This document shows, piece by piece, positions 6,419 through 13,047 of a DNA stretch of 15,988 nucleotides. Positions within the stretch are counted from its first letter, which is position 1. Every line of letters starts with the position of its first letter. Origin of the DNA: Clostridiales bacterium (GTDB taxonomy: Bacteria; Bacillota; Clostridia; Oscillospirales; Ruminococcaceae); the NCBI GenBank assembly GCA_029007575.1, contig JAQXIB010000122.1, forward strand, positions 1-15,988. The letters run 5' to 3'. A model generated the notes under the pieces. That model saw only the letters and a list, made by a program, of their open reading frames with translations. It had not been told where the DNA came from and searched no databases. The translations under genes and the position numbers were made by a program.

Positions 6419-6447
6419 TAGACTTTAAACGTAACCTATGTTATAAT
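6419..6447 (+). promoter_or_regulatory. Probable sigma-A promoter of the transglutaminase/pilus operon
   Basis: TAGACT (6419-6424, 4 of 6 with TTGACA), a 17-base spacer, then a perfect TATAAT (6442-6447) preceded by TGT, which makes an extended -10. It lies 75 bases before the GTG start at 6522. Confidence 0.7.
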
Positions 6448-6458
6448 AATATTTACGG

Positions 6459-6482
6459 AACCAATCAAACATTTGATTGGTT
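6459..6482. promoter_or_regulatory. Perfect inverted repeat at the start of the operon leader
   Basis: AACCAATCAAA (6459-6469), CA, TTTGATTGGTT (6472-6482): an 11-bp perfect inverted repeat starting about 11 bases after the -10 box. It would lie just downstream of the expected transcription start. It could be an operator or a 5' stabilising hairpin. Confidence 0.55.
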
Positions 6483-6521
6483 AGAATACTGATCAGAACT
6501 GAGCCGGAAAGGAGCGGAAAC

Positions 6522-7679
6522 GTGAGCAAAAACAACAGAATCACTATGTGGGCGTTTGTTACGGCAACGGCTGTTTTTGCGTCCGTGTCCTTATCCGCAT
6601 GCGGCGATTCCGATGCGCCTTCCTCTTCTTTAGCCGGCAGCAGTACCAATACCGTTCAAAGCAAAGAGGAAATATCCTCCGAATTGCTCTCCTCGGAGGC
6701 AGAACAAATCTCCGACATTCCGGACAGCAGTTGGCAGGAGCCTTCCTACTCCGGTCTGGAAACCTCTTCCCCGCCTGCGGTCAGTTCCGGCAAGAACATT
6801 TCTTCTTCCAAAACAAGCAGCCGCAGCACATCATCCTCCCCTGCGCCAAGCAAGCCCACCGAATACAACGGAAAAATAACCGTGAAAACCACGCAGGCGC
6901 CCAGTACGACGGTTTACGGGGAAAACGGCGTAACCATCGACGCCAGTAACGCCTCGCAGGGTTATGTCATGATCAAGTGCGTCGGCGCTTCCAAACGAGT
7001 CAAAGTGCAAATATATACCGATTCTTCGGTAACTAACACCGATGATCTCAACATCAAAGGAGAATTTGAGGCGTTTCCGCTCACAATGGGAAACGGCACC
7101 TATCATGTCTGGGTCGGTGAAACTATCAGCGGCACCAAATACGAAACACTCTGCAATGCTTCCTTTTCGGTCACGCTGCAAAATGAGCAATCCCCCTTTC
7201 TATATCCCAATCACCGTGTACGATTTGACGCCGCCTCCGCAACCGTTAAAAAATCTTATGATCTCTGCGTCGGCGCCGAAACCGAATTGGAAAAAGTACA
7301 GGCGATCTATTCCTTTATCACCAAGAATATTACATATGACACCGAAAAGGCGGCGGCTGTTACATCCACCTATATTCCCGATGCCGACGCGGTGTTGAAA
7401 GCCAAAAAAGGCATCTGCTATGATTATGCCGTGATGATGGCGGTGATGCTGCGGGCACAGAACATCCCGACAAAGCTGATCATCGGCAATGTCGCCCCCA
7501 ATAATCTGCGGCACGCCTGGAACATGGTCTATCTGAAACAGACCGGATGGATCGCATTGGGAGTCTATTTCGAAAACGGAAAATGGAAACGGATGGATCC
7601 GACCTTTGCCGCTGCCGGCCAAAGTATGGAAAAGTTTATCGGCAACGGCACTAACTACACACAACTTTGGGAATATTAA
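6522..7679 (+). CDS. Lipoprotein with C-terminal transglutaminase-like domain
   Basis: The 385-residue protein starts at GTG 6522, with AAAGGAG seven bases upstream. The signal peptide ends in LSAC, with Cys27 as lipid anchor. A long Ser-rich stalk runs to about residue 115. A beta-rich region (about 120-230) precedes the transglutaminase-like core, with GICYDYA (Cys299), RHAWN (His331) and RMDPTF (Asp359) forming the triad. The enzyme would act on the outer face of the membrane. It differs from the lipoprotein at 4564 in the core sequence, so the two are paralogues at domain level rather than a recent duplication. The stop is only 13 bases before the PilC-like gene, so the protein probably belongs to the pilus-like operon, perhaps processing or cross-linking surface proteins; that role is inference. 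Confidence 0.9.
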   Translation: MSKNNRITMWAFVTATAVFASVSLSACGDSDAPSSSLAGSSTNTVQSKEEISSELLSSEAEQISDIPDSSWQEPSYSGLETSSPPAVSSGKNISSSKTSSRSTSSSPAPSKPTEYNGKITVKTTQAPSTTVYGENGVTIDASNASQGYVMIKCVGASKRVKVQIYTDSSVTNTDDLNIKGEFEAFPLTMGNGTYHVWVGETISGTKYETLCNASFSVTLQNEQSPFLYPNHRVRFDAASATVKKSYDLCVGAETELEKVQAIYSFITKNITYDTEKAAAVTSTYIPDADAVLKAKKGICYDYAVMMAVMLRAQNIPTKLIIGNVAPNNLRHAWNMVYLKQTGWIALGVYFENGKWKRMDPTFAAAGQSMEKFIGNGTNYTQLWEY

Positions 7680-7692
7680 CAGGAGGCTTTCG

Positions 7693-8757
7693 ATGATGAA
7701 AGATCGTAAAGACGGCAAATCAGCTATTCTTCCGGCAGATGAAACGGCAATGTTCTGCACACAGATCTCTATGGTGCTGAAATCTGGGATCTCCCTTGCC
7801 GACGGCGCAGAGGCTATTTGCAACAGCTGCGAAGATGCACCGGGGAAAAAATACTTTGAAAAAATAAGCAGTGTTGTTTCTCAAACCGGCTCACTTTACG
7901 AGGCGGTAAAGCAAGCCGGTATCTTTCCGTCCTATATGGTCGAAATGACCGGTATCGGTGAGCGTGCGGGAAAATTGGATGACGTCATGGAGGCACTCGG
8001 CCTTTATTACGAACGCGAATACAATATTAGAAAATCCGTTAAAAACGCAGTGCTTTATCCCGCGGTGCTTTTAACGATGCTGGCAATCGTGATCGCCGTC
8101 CTTGTCATCGGCGTTCTTCCCATCTTTTCCAATGTTTTTGAATCACTGGGCATCCACCCGGACAGCAGCTCCGGTATCATGATGCAAGCGGCAAAAATCG
8201 CTGCCGTGATTGCCCTGATACTGATCACGGTGTTTCTGCTGCTCTCCGGCATTCTGGCATTGCTGTTTCGCTTCGGCGGAAAACAGGAAAAGATGAAACA
8301 GCTCTTTTCCCGCTTCCCGACCATTCGGCGGATCAACCGTTTCATTGCTTCGGCGCGGTTCGCCTCTCTGATGTCAATGATGCTGTCAAGCGGCTACGAC
8401 TTGGACGAAGCTTTACAGCTCGCCCCCGCCGTTCTGCCGGATGAAACCGCACGCCGAAAAGCAACCGACTGCCGCAATTTGACGGCGAACGGTATTCCGT
8501 TTCCCGAGGCGCTCCTACGCACCGGGTTGTTTTCGCCGCTACACAGCCAGATGATAAAAGTAGGATTTCAGACAGGACAAACAGACGCAGTCATGCAGAA
8601 GCTTGCCTCTGTTTACGAAGACGAGGTCGACGACGCCATCAGCAAAACGGTATCTTTACTGGAACCGATCATGGTGGCTATTCTGGCAATTATCGTCGGC
8701 ATCATCCTATTGTCGGTGATGCTGCCGTTAGTCAGCGTGATGTCCTCCATCGGATAA
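7693..8757 (+). CDS. Type IV pilus/type II secretion inner-membrane platform protein (PilC/GspF family)
   Basis: The 354-residue protein has the duplicated T2SSF domain. The first half shows FCTQISMVLKSGISLADG (21-38), GERAGKLDDVM (89-99) and AVLYPAVLL (119-127), then membrane segments about 122-148. A second hydrophobic pair lies at about 166-192. The repeat half has RFASLMSMMLSSGYDLDEAL (222-241) and GFQTGQTDAVMQKLASVYE (291-309), and the protein ends with a membrane segment at 325-350. It is shorter than typical PilC (about 400) because the N-terminal cytoplasmic extension is missing. In such machines it is the membrane platform that couples the ATPase to pilin insertion or removal. The ATG at 7693 is 6 bases after AGGAGG (7681-7686). 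Its partner ATPase is the PilT-like gene at 10679. Confidence 0.95.
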   Translation: MMKDRKDGKSAILPADETAMFCTQISMVLKSGISLADGAEAICNSCEDAPGKKYFEKISSVVSQTGSLYEAVKQAGIFPSYMVEMTGIGERAGKLDDVMEALGLYYEREYNIRKSVKNAVLYPAVLLTMLAIVIAVLVIGVLPIFSNVFESLGIHPDSSSGIMMQAAKIAAVIALILITVFLLLSGILALLFRFGGKQEKMKQLFSRFPTIRRINRFIASARFASLMSMMLSSGYDLDEALQLAPAVLPDETARRKATDCRNLTANGIPFPEALLRTGLFSPLHSQMIKVGFQTGQTDAVMQKLASVYEDEVDDAISKTVSLLEPIMVAILAIIVGIILLSVMLPLVSVMSSIG

Positions 8758-8808
8758 AAAATGGGCATATCTGCTTTTTTCGGCAAACGAAAGGAATGAG
8801 GTGATTTT

Positions 8809-9153
8809 GTGGTGCATTTATATCGTCCCCGGCGGCGTTTTGGGTATGCAGGCGTTTTGATCTCCTGTCTGCTCTTTATTGGGGTTATTGCCTTTCTGAC
8901 CGCTGCTCTGAGCAGTACAAACCGCCACACCGATTCCGAGCGGCTGACACAGATGGCAAACGCGATCGATCGCGCCGTTGTCACCTGTTATGCCATTGAA
9001 GGCAGCTATCCGCCCAGTCTGGATTACTTGGAGGAACGCTACGGAGTACAGCTCGACCGGAAGCATTACACCATCGAATATTCGGTATTCGGCTCCAACG
9101 TCCGCCCGACCGTACAAATTATTCCCAAAGAAAGCACGGAAAATGAACAATAA
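8809..9153 (+). CDS. Pseudopilin-like single-pass protein
   Basis: The 114-residue protein has a basic N terminus (YRPRRRFGY), one membrane segment at about 13-34, then a helical stretch (SERLTQMANAIDRAVVTCYA). The small outer domain has EGSYPPSLDYLEERYGVQLD, a pattern common in pseudopilins, where a YP...L..L motif follows the long helix. The usual prepilin cleavage motif (Gly-Phe-x-x-x-Glu) is absent, so processing by a prepilin peptidase is doubtful. Two tandem GTG codons (8809, 8812) follow GAGGTG by 5 or 8 bases; either may be used. It lies between the platform gene and other single-pass pilin-like genes. Confidence 0.75.
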   Translation: MVHLYRPRRRFGYAGVLISCLLFIGVIAFLTAALSSTNRHTDSERLTQMANAIDRAVVTCYAIEGSYPPSLDYLEERYGVQLDRKHYTIEYSVFGSNVRPTVQIIPKESTENEQ

Positions 9154-9169
9154 GGAGAGCGCATCCGAT

Positions 9170-9631
9170 ATGCAAAAAAAATATACGGCAATACGGCTGC
9201 TGCCGGTATTGTTAATCGTGCTGTTTTCTATCCTGTCTCTGATGCTGGTGCTGTCCGGCGCCGGCGTTTACAAAAATATCGTTGCAAGCACCCGGCGCAA
9301 CAATGAGGTTCGTGCGTCACTGTCCTATGTTTCCAACAAAGTCCGGACGGCTGACAGCAGCACAATCCGACTGGAAACACGAAACAATATTCCGGTACTG
9401 CTGTTCACCGAAACCATTGAAAATACCGTCTACGAAACAATGATCTATCTCTATGACGGTTCTTTATGTGAAATGTTTTCCCGCCAGGGGAGAACGTTTC
9501 ATCCTGAAAACGGAACGAAAATCACAAAGGTTTCGTCCTTTGAAGCCAATTTGGAAAACCGTCTGCTGTCTCTGCGTATAGAAGACGACAACCGAAAAAT
9601 ATATGAAACCAAGCTATCGCTCCGGCAATAA
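9170..9631 (+). CDS. Single-pass pilin-like protein of unknown function (possibly DUF4860-like)
   Basis: The 153-residue protein has a short basic start (MQKKYTAIR), a membrane segment at 10-32 and an outer part rich in beta strands (about 62-152). SYVSNKVRTAD (52-62) resembles the helix-to-sheet transition of pilin-like proteins; I recall similar Clostridia proteins filed as DUF4860 but could not verify this. There is no prepilin-peptidase motif. The ATG at 9170 is preferred, with AAGGAG (9152-9157) 12 bases upstream. An in-frame ATG at 9143, overlapping the previous gene, would add nine residues. The close coupling supports a shared complex. Confidence 0.75.
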   Translation: MQKKYTAIRLLPVLLIVLFSILSLMLVLSGAGVYKNIVASTRRNNEVRASLSYVSNKVRTADSSTIRLETRNNIPVLLFTETIENTVYETMIYLYDGSLCEMFSRQGRTFHPENGTKITKVSSFEANLENRLLSLRIEDDNRKIYETKLSLRQ

Positions 9632-9688
9632 GCCTGCCAAAACCGCGATCACGGGATCAGGCAAATACACAAAAAGGGGGTTCAAGCA

Positions 9689-10123
9689 ATGGCAAAAACA
9701 TCCGGAAGAACAAACAGCTTCTTACTGGAAATGATATTGATGATTTTATTCTTCTCGGTCTCCGCCGCAGTGATTTTACAACTGTTTGCTTCCGCGTACA
9801 TCATTCAGAAACAAAGTTCTTCCAAAAACCAAGCTCTGCTTTATGCACAAACCCTCGCCGAAGAATTTAAAGCGTCCGAGCAAGAACTTCTTTCCCTAAT
9901 CTCCGAACAAACCGAAGAGCGCTACTTGGACGAAAACTGGCAGGAAACCGAAAAAAGCACCGCCGTATATACGGCGCAGATCAAGATAACCGGTCAGAAA
10001 ACTACGGCAGGACAACTCCTTTCCGCTACGGTATCGGTATTTGAGGCCGGAGCCGAAAGCCATTTGCTCTGTCAGATTCCCGCAACCCTTTATCTGCCAT
10101 CGGAAAGGAGCGCCGAATCATGA
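9689..10123 (+). CDS. Prepilin-like minor pilin
   Basis: The 144-residue protein has the N terminus MAKTSGRTNSFLLEMILMIL. SFLLE resembles a prepilin junction with the key Glu (Glu14) at +5 if Ser10 is +1, but the residue before it is Asn rather than Gly or Ala. One membrane helix (about 12-36) continues into a long polar helix (QKQSSSKNQALLYAQTLAEE) and a small outer domain. This layout matches minor pilins/GspI-J-type pseudopilins. AAGGGGG (9674-9680) lies 8 bases before the ATG. The 57-base gap upstream contains a weak GCCTG...CAGGC stem (9632-9662). Its stop overlaps the next start by four bases (ATGA), indicating translational coupling. Confidence 0.75.
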   Translation: MAKTSGRTNSFLLEMILMILFFSVSAAVILQLFASAYIIQKQSSSKNQALLYAQTLAEEFKASEQELLSLISEQTEERYLDENWQETEKSTAVYTAQIKITGQKTTAGQLLSATVSVFEAGAESHLLCQIPATLYLPSERSAES

Positions 10124-10659
10124 AAAAAGTACAGTCGGGATTTCCGATCGGATTAGGGATTCCTACTATTTTGATGATTTTTATTGTTCTATGTCTGACC
10201 TCCCTCGGTGTGCTTTCCCTGACCTCCGCCAACAGCGACAGCAAGCTGACCGACAAAACCGAAGCGGCACTGCTCGCTGATTATCAGGCAGAACAGACCG
10301 CCGAACAGATCCTCTCGGAAATAGACGGCTGCTTACTGCAAGCGGCAAACGATACTGCGGTCTGGCAGAAAACCGGTGTTTGCGGCAAATTGCCCGACGA
10401 CATATCCGCTCGGGCAAAATCGGCGCAGGAAATTTACACCGCACTGATCCGCGCAGGATTACCCGACATTGTTTCTCTGGAACAAAATACCGCTTCTTTT
10501 TCGGTCGCATTATCCGACGGAAGAAGCTTACAAGTTTCGATTTTACTCAAGAATTATCAGGAAAGCAAGCGCTACGAAATGACCTGCTATCGACTGGTGA
10601 ACCCCGAGCTCATTGATGAGGATGGGACACAGCAGCTTTGGCCCGGTATTTCGGAATAG
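10120..10659 (+). CDS. PilX-like single-pass minor pilin candidate
   Basis: The 179-residue protein begins MKKVQSGFPIGLGIPTILMI. A membrane segment at about 13-36 is followed by SANSDSKLTDKTEAALLADYQAEQTAEQIL, a long amphipathic helix, and an outer domain with two Cys (Cys71 and Cys88) that could pair. A Gly-Phe occurs at 7-8, but no Glu follows at the usual place, so cleavage by a prepilin peptidase is unclear. GGAAAGGAG (10102-10110) lies 9 bases before the ATG, which overlaps the stop of the preceding gene. The arrangement resembles small accessory pilins that sit before pilT in Clostridia; the exact role is unknown. Confidence 0.72.
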   Translation: MKKVQSGFPIGLGIPTILMIFIVLCLTSLGVLSLTSANSDSKLTDKTEAALLADYQAEQTAEQILSEIDGCLLQAANDTAVWQKTGVCGKLPDDISARAKSAQEIYTALIRAGLPDIVSLEQNTASFSVALSDGRSLQVSILLKNYQESKRYEMTCYRLVNPELIDEDGTQQLWPGISE

Positions 10660-10678
10660 CCGCAAAGGAGTGTTGATT

Positions 10679-11737
10679 TTGACTGCGAGTGAACTGCTCA
10701 AACTGGCAATAAACAAAAAAGTTTCGGATGTTTTTATTGTATCCGGCTGTCCGGTATCTGCCAAAATAGGCGGTAAAGTGGAGCCGTTATCGGAGCATCG
10801 CCTGTCCCCGGAGGACACCCTCTGCATGCTCCGTGAAATTTACGAACTGGATTATCAACGGGGAATGGATCGTCTGCTTCAGCATGGCGACGATGATTTT
10901 TCCTTCTCGGTGAGCGGTTTGGGACGCTTTCGATGCAGCGCATACAAGCAGCGGGGCTCCTTATCGGCTGTTTTGCGGGTCGTATCCTTTTCGCTGCCCG
11001 ATCCCGAGCTTCTCTCCATTCCCTCCGCGGTTATCGATCTCTACCGGAAACAGCGGGGACTGGTGCTGATCACCGGCCCGGCGGGAAGCGGAAAATCTAC
11101 GACCTTAGCTTGCTTGATCGACAAAATCAACCGCAACTGTTACAACCACATTATTACCATTGAGGATCCGATCGAATATCTCCATTCCCATCAAAAAAGC
11201 ATTGTCAGCCAACGCGAAATCGAACACGATACCGACGGGTATCAACAGGCTCTGCGCGCGGCGCTGCGGCAGGCGCCCGATGTCATTTTGCTGGGAGAAA
11301 TGCGGGATTTTGAAACCATACAGACGGTGTTGACCGCTTCCGAAACGGGACAGCTCGTTTTTTCCACCTTACACACCGTGGGAGCCGCCAAAACCATTGA
11401 CCGCATTATTGACGTATTCCCCGCCAACCAACAGCAGCAGATCCGGATACAGCTTTCGATGGTGTTGCAGGCTGTCGTTTCCCAGCAACTGATCCCTTCG
11501 TCGGACGGCGGTCTTGTCCCTGCCTTCGAAATCATGACGGTGAACAGCGCGATCCGAAATATGATTCGAGAATCTAAGGTACATCAGATCAACAACGTCA
11601 TCTTTGCAGGCGCCGCCGAGGGCATGCGGACGATGGACAGCGATATTCTCCGGCTGTATCAGGAGGGTAAAATTTCCCGGGAAAATGCGTTGCTTTACTC
11701 TACCGATCTGGAAAGCATGAAAAAAAAGCTGGTTTAA
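10679..11737 (+). CDS. pilT: PilT-family pilus ATPase
   Basis: The 352-residue hexameric-type ATPase has an N-terminal PAS-like region (about 1-95, with SDVFIVSGCPVSAKIGG). Its motor core has Walker A GPAGSGKS (133-140), Asp box IITIEDPIEYLH, Walker B DVILLGEMRD (201-210) and His box STLHTV (229-234). The C-terminal motif AIRNMIRE (291-298) matches the AIRNLIR motif of PilT retraction ATPases, which argues for PilT over PilB/GspE; it also lacks the longer N terminus and tetracysteine motif of PilB. The start is TTG 10679, 8 bases after AAAGGAG (10664-10670). In-frame GTG (10670) and TTG (10673) codons overlap or abut the ribosome site. It would be the motor for the PilC-like platform protein. 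Confidence 0.93.
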   Translation: MTASELLKLAINKKVSDVFIVSGCPVSAKIGGKVEPLSEHRLSPEDTLCMLREIYELDYQRGMDRLLQHGDDDFSFSVSGLGRFRCSAYKQRGSLSAVLRVVSFSLPDPELLSIPSAVIDLYRKQRGLVLITGPAGSGKSTTLACLIDKINRNCYNHIITIEDPIEYLHSHQKSIVSQREIEHDTDGYQQALRAALRQAPDVILLGEMRDFETIQTVLTASETGQLVFSTLHTVGAAKTIDRIIDVFPANQQQQIRIQLSMVLQAVVSQQLIPSSDGGLVPAFEIMTVNSAIRNMIRESKVHQINNVIFAGAAEGMRTMDSDILRLYQEGKISRENALLYSTDLESMKKKLV

Positions 11738-11827
11738 CGAAAACAGATTTTCCTTACCGTATGGAATACGATTGCGTGCCGCTCTTTGTCAGTGATTGAT
11801 TTTACACAAGAAAGGATTGACCACCGC

Positions 11828-12361
11828 ATGAAAAAGAAGTCTGTTAAATTGTATAATGTAATATTTCCGATTTGGATGCTGATTATTGTCCCAACCACTT
11901 GGCTGATTGTCCTGCCCGCTAATTTTGCGATTGATCTGCTGGTGATGCTGATCACCCTCAAATGCATGAAGGTACCGAATATCCGACAGCATACTTTTCC
12001 TGTTATTTTCGCAGTCTGGGGCATGGGCTTCCTGGCAGATATTTTGGGAGCGCTGGGGTTGACGTTTTCCACAATGATGGTGTCTCTCAGCTTAAATCCT
12101 GCTCCGGCATGGTGGACTGAAATCATGGATGCGGTTTCCTTTCATCCGTTTAAAAACATCGTTGCTTTTTTAATTGTCACGCTGTTTGTCATCCTCACCG
12201 CGGTGTTGATCTTTCTGGCGAACTATTTTCTTTGCTTCCACGGCATCAAGCTGGAAAAGCCGCAGAGAAAAAGGTTGGCGCTTTCTTTGGCGGTTTTTAC
12301 CGCGCCATACCTCTTTTATCTTCCAACCGAATGGTTTTTAAACAGGGTGAGTGTTTTATGA
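11828..12361 (+). CDS. Integral membrane protein of unknown function
   Basis: The 177-residue protein has about four or five membrane segments: 10-29, 31-46, 57-80, 110-138 and 148-170. The first pair (WMLIIVPTTWLIVLPANFAI) is joined by a tight Pro-Ala-Asn turn. A short amphipathic stretch with Trp pairs (PAPAWWTEIMDAVSF) lies before the third hydrophobic block. No enzyme, transporter or receptor motif is recognisable. The ATG at 11828 has AAAGGA (11811-11816) 11 bases upstream. It follows pilT by 90 bases on the same strand without a clear terminator, so read-through from the pilus operon is possible. The MarR promoter begins 57 bases after its stop. Confidence 0.78.
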   Translation: MKKKSVKLYNVIFPIWMLIIVPTTWLIVLPANFAIDLLVMLITLKCMKVPNIRQHTFPVIFAVWGMGFLADILGALGLTFSTMMVSLSLNPAPAWWTEIMDAVSFHPFKNIVAFLIVTLFVILTAVLIFLANYFLCFHGIKLEKPQRKRLALSLAVFTAPYLFYLPTEWFLNRVSVL

Positions 12362-12417
12362 TCTTGTTTCCTCTATTTGAACAACATGAACTTTATATGA
12401 ATTCTCACCGAGATGGA

Positions 12418-12446
12418 TTGACAGCTTTTTTATATTAGACTATAAT
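12418..12446 (+). promoter_or_regulatory. Consensus sigma-A promoter of the MarR-ABC operon
   Basis: TTGACA (12418-12423), exactly 17 bases, then TATAAT (12441-12446): a full match to the sigma-A consensus. It points toward the MarR gene at 12569. Confidence 0.92.
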
Positions 12447-12449
12447 GGT

Positions 12450-12502
12450 TATCACGATAATAGTTATTGCAATAACTATTATCGTGATATCTTTTTTTAT
12501 TT
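12450..12502. promoter_or_regulatory. 40-bp perfect palindrome over the transcription start, with T tract
   Basis: Positions 12450-12489 are a perfect palindrome centred between 12469 and 12470; its core includes AATAGTTATTGCAATAACTA (12459-12478). It begins four bases after the -10 box, so it covers the expected start site, the classic position for a repressor operator. MarR dimers bind such AT-rich palindromes, and the MarR gene follows. A run TCTTTTTTTATTT (12490-12502) adjoins it, so the same DNA could also terminate transcripts coming from the upstream membrane-protein gene. Confidence 0.8.
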
Positions 12503-12568
12503 AAACGATATGCAATATGCTCAGATCGTATCTTGCACAGATAGGATCTCATTCGGGGGGGAGTGAAT

Positions 12569-13027
12569 ATGAAGGCTGCCGCATTTAATGAACAGGTACG
12601 CAACTACATGCATGAGATCAATTTTAAGATCATGCAGATGATGAATCAGAATTTAGTCCCGTTCGGCATTACGCCATCCCAGATGTCAATCATCGTCAAT
12701 CTGGATAAGCACGGAGAAATGAATATCTCCGAGCTGAGCAAAATGGTCAGAACGCCGAAAAGCAACATTTCAGCCATCTGCGGCAGGCTGGAGGACAACG
12801 GGCTTCTGATTCGGCGAAGAGATCAAACGGACCAGCGAATTGTATATGTGGCATTGAGCGAAAAAGCAATTACACTTGCACATGCAGTCCGTGATTCCAT
12901 GGACCATTTGCAGAACCAACTTGCATCACGGTTAACGCAGCAAGAACGGGAGGATGTTCTGAAAGGACTTTCTATTCTAAAAAGAATGTATGAGGAATCT
13001 CCCTTTTCAGAACCGAAACAGTCTTAA
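12569..13027 (+). CDS. MarR-family transcriptional regulator
   Basis: The 152-residue winged-helix protein has N-terminal dimerisation helices (about 5-33), then GITPSQMSIIVNLDKHG (33-49), the HTH NISELSKMVRTPKSNISAIC (52-71) and a wing with RRRDQTDQRIVYVALSEKA (82-100). C-terminal helices complete the dimer interface. GGGGGGGAG (12555-12563) lies 5 bases before the ATG; a GTG at 12563 falls inside that site. MarR proteins are usually repressors released by small molecules. Here the gene sits downstream of its probable operator and 20 bases before two ABC exporter genes, so it probably controls itself and the exporter. The inducer is unknown. Confidence 0.94.
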   Translation: MKAAAFNEQVRNYMHEINFKIMQMMNQNLVPFGITPSQMSIIVNLDKHGEMNISELSKMVRTPKSNISAICGRLEDNGLLIRRRDQTDQRIVYVALSEKAITLAHAVRDSMDHLQNQLASRLTQQEREDVLKGLSILKRMYEESPFSEPKQS

Positions 13028-13047
13028 TCTTTTACGGAGGAATCTTT

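Noticed and set aside
7200..7823. 207-residue - strand frame opposite the transglutaminase-like and PilC genes.
   Set aside because: It spans two well-supported + strand genes, and its Gly/His/Ile-rich composition is that of an antisense shadow.
9632..9688. Hairpin GCCTG...CAGGC as a terminator within the pilus-like operon.
   Set aside because: The stem is only 5 bp with a long loop and no T tract. The next gene has a strong ribosome site and remains in line with the operon.
12358..12438. 26-codon frame starting in the ATGA overlap with the membrane-protein stop.
   Set aside because: It has an AGGGTGAG-like ribosome site, but its 3' half is the -35 box and spacer of the MarR promoter. The peptide has no recognisable features, so it is probably chance.
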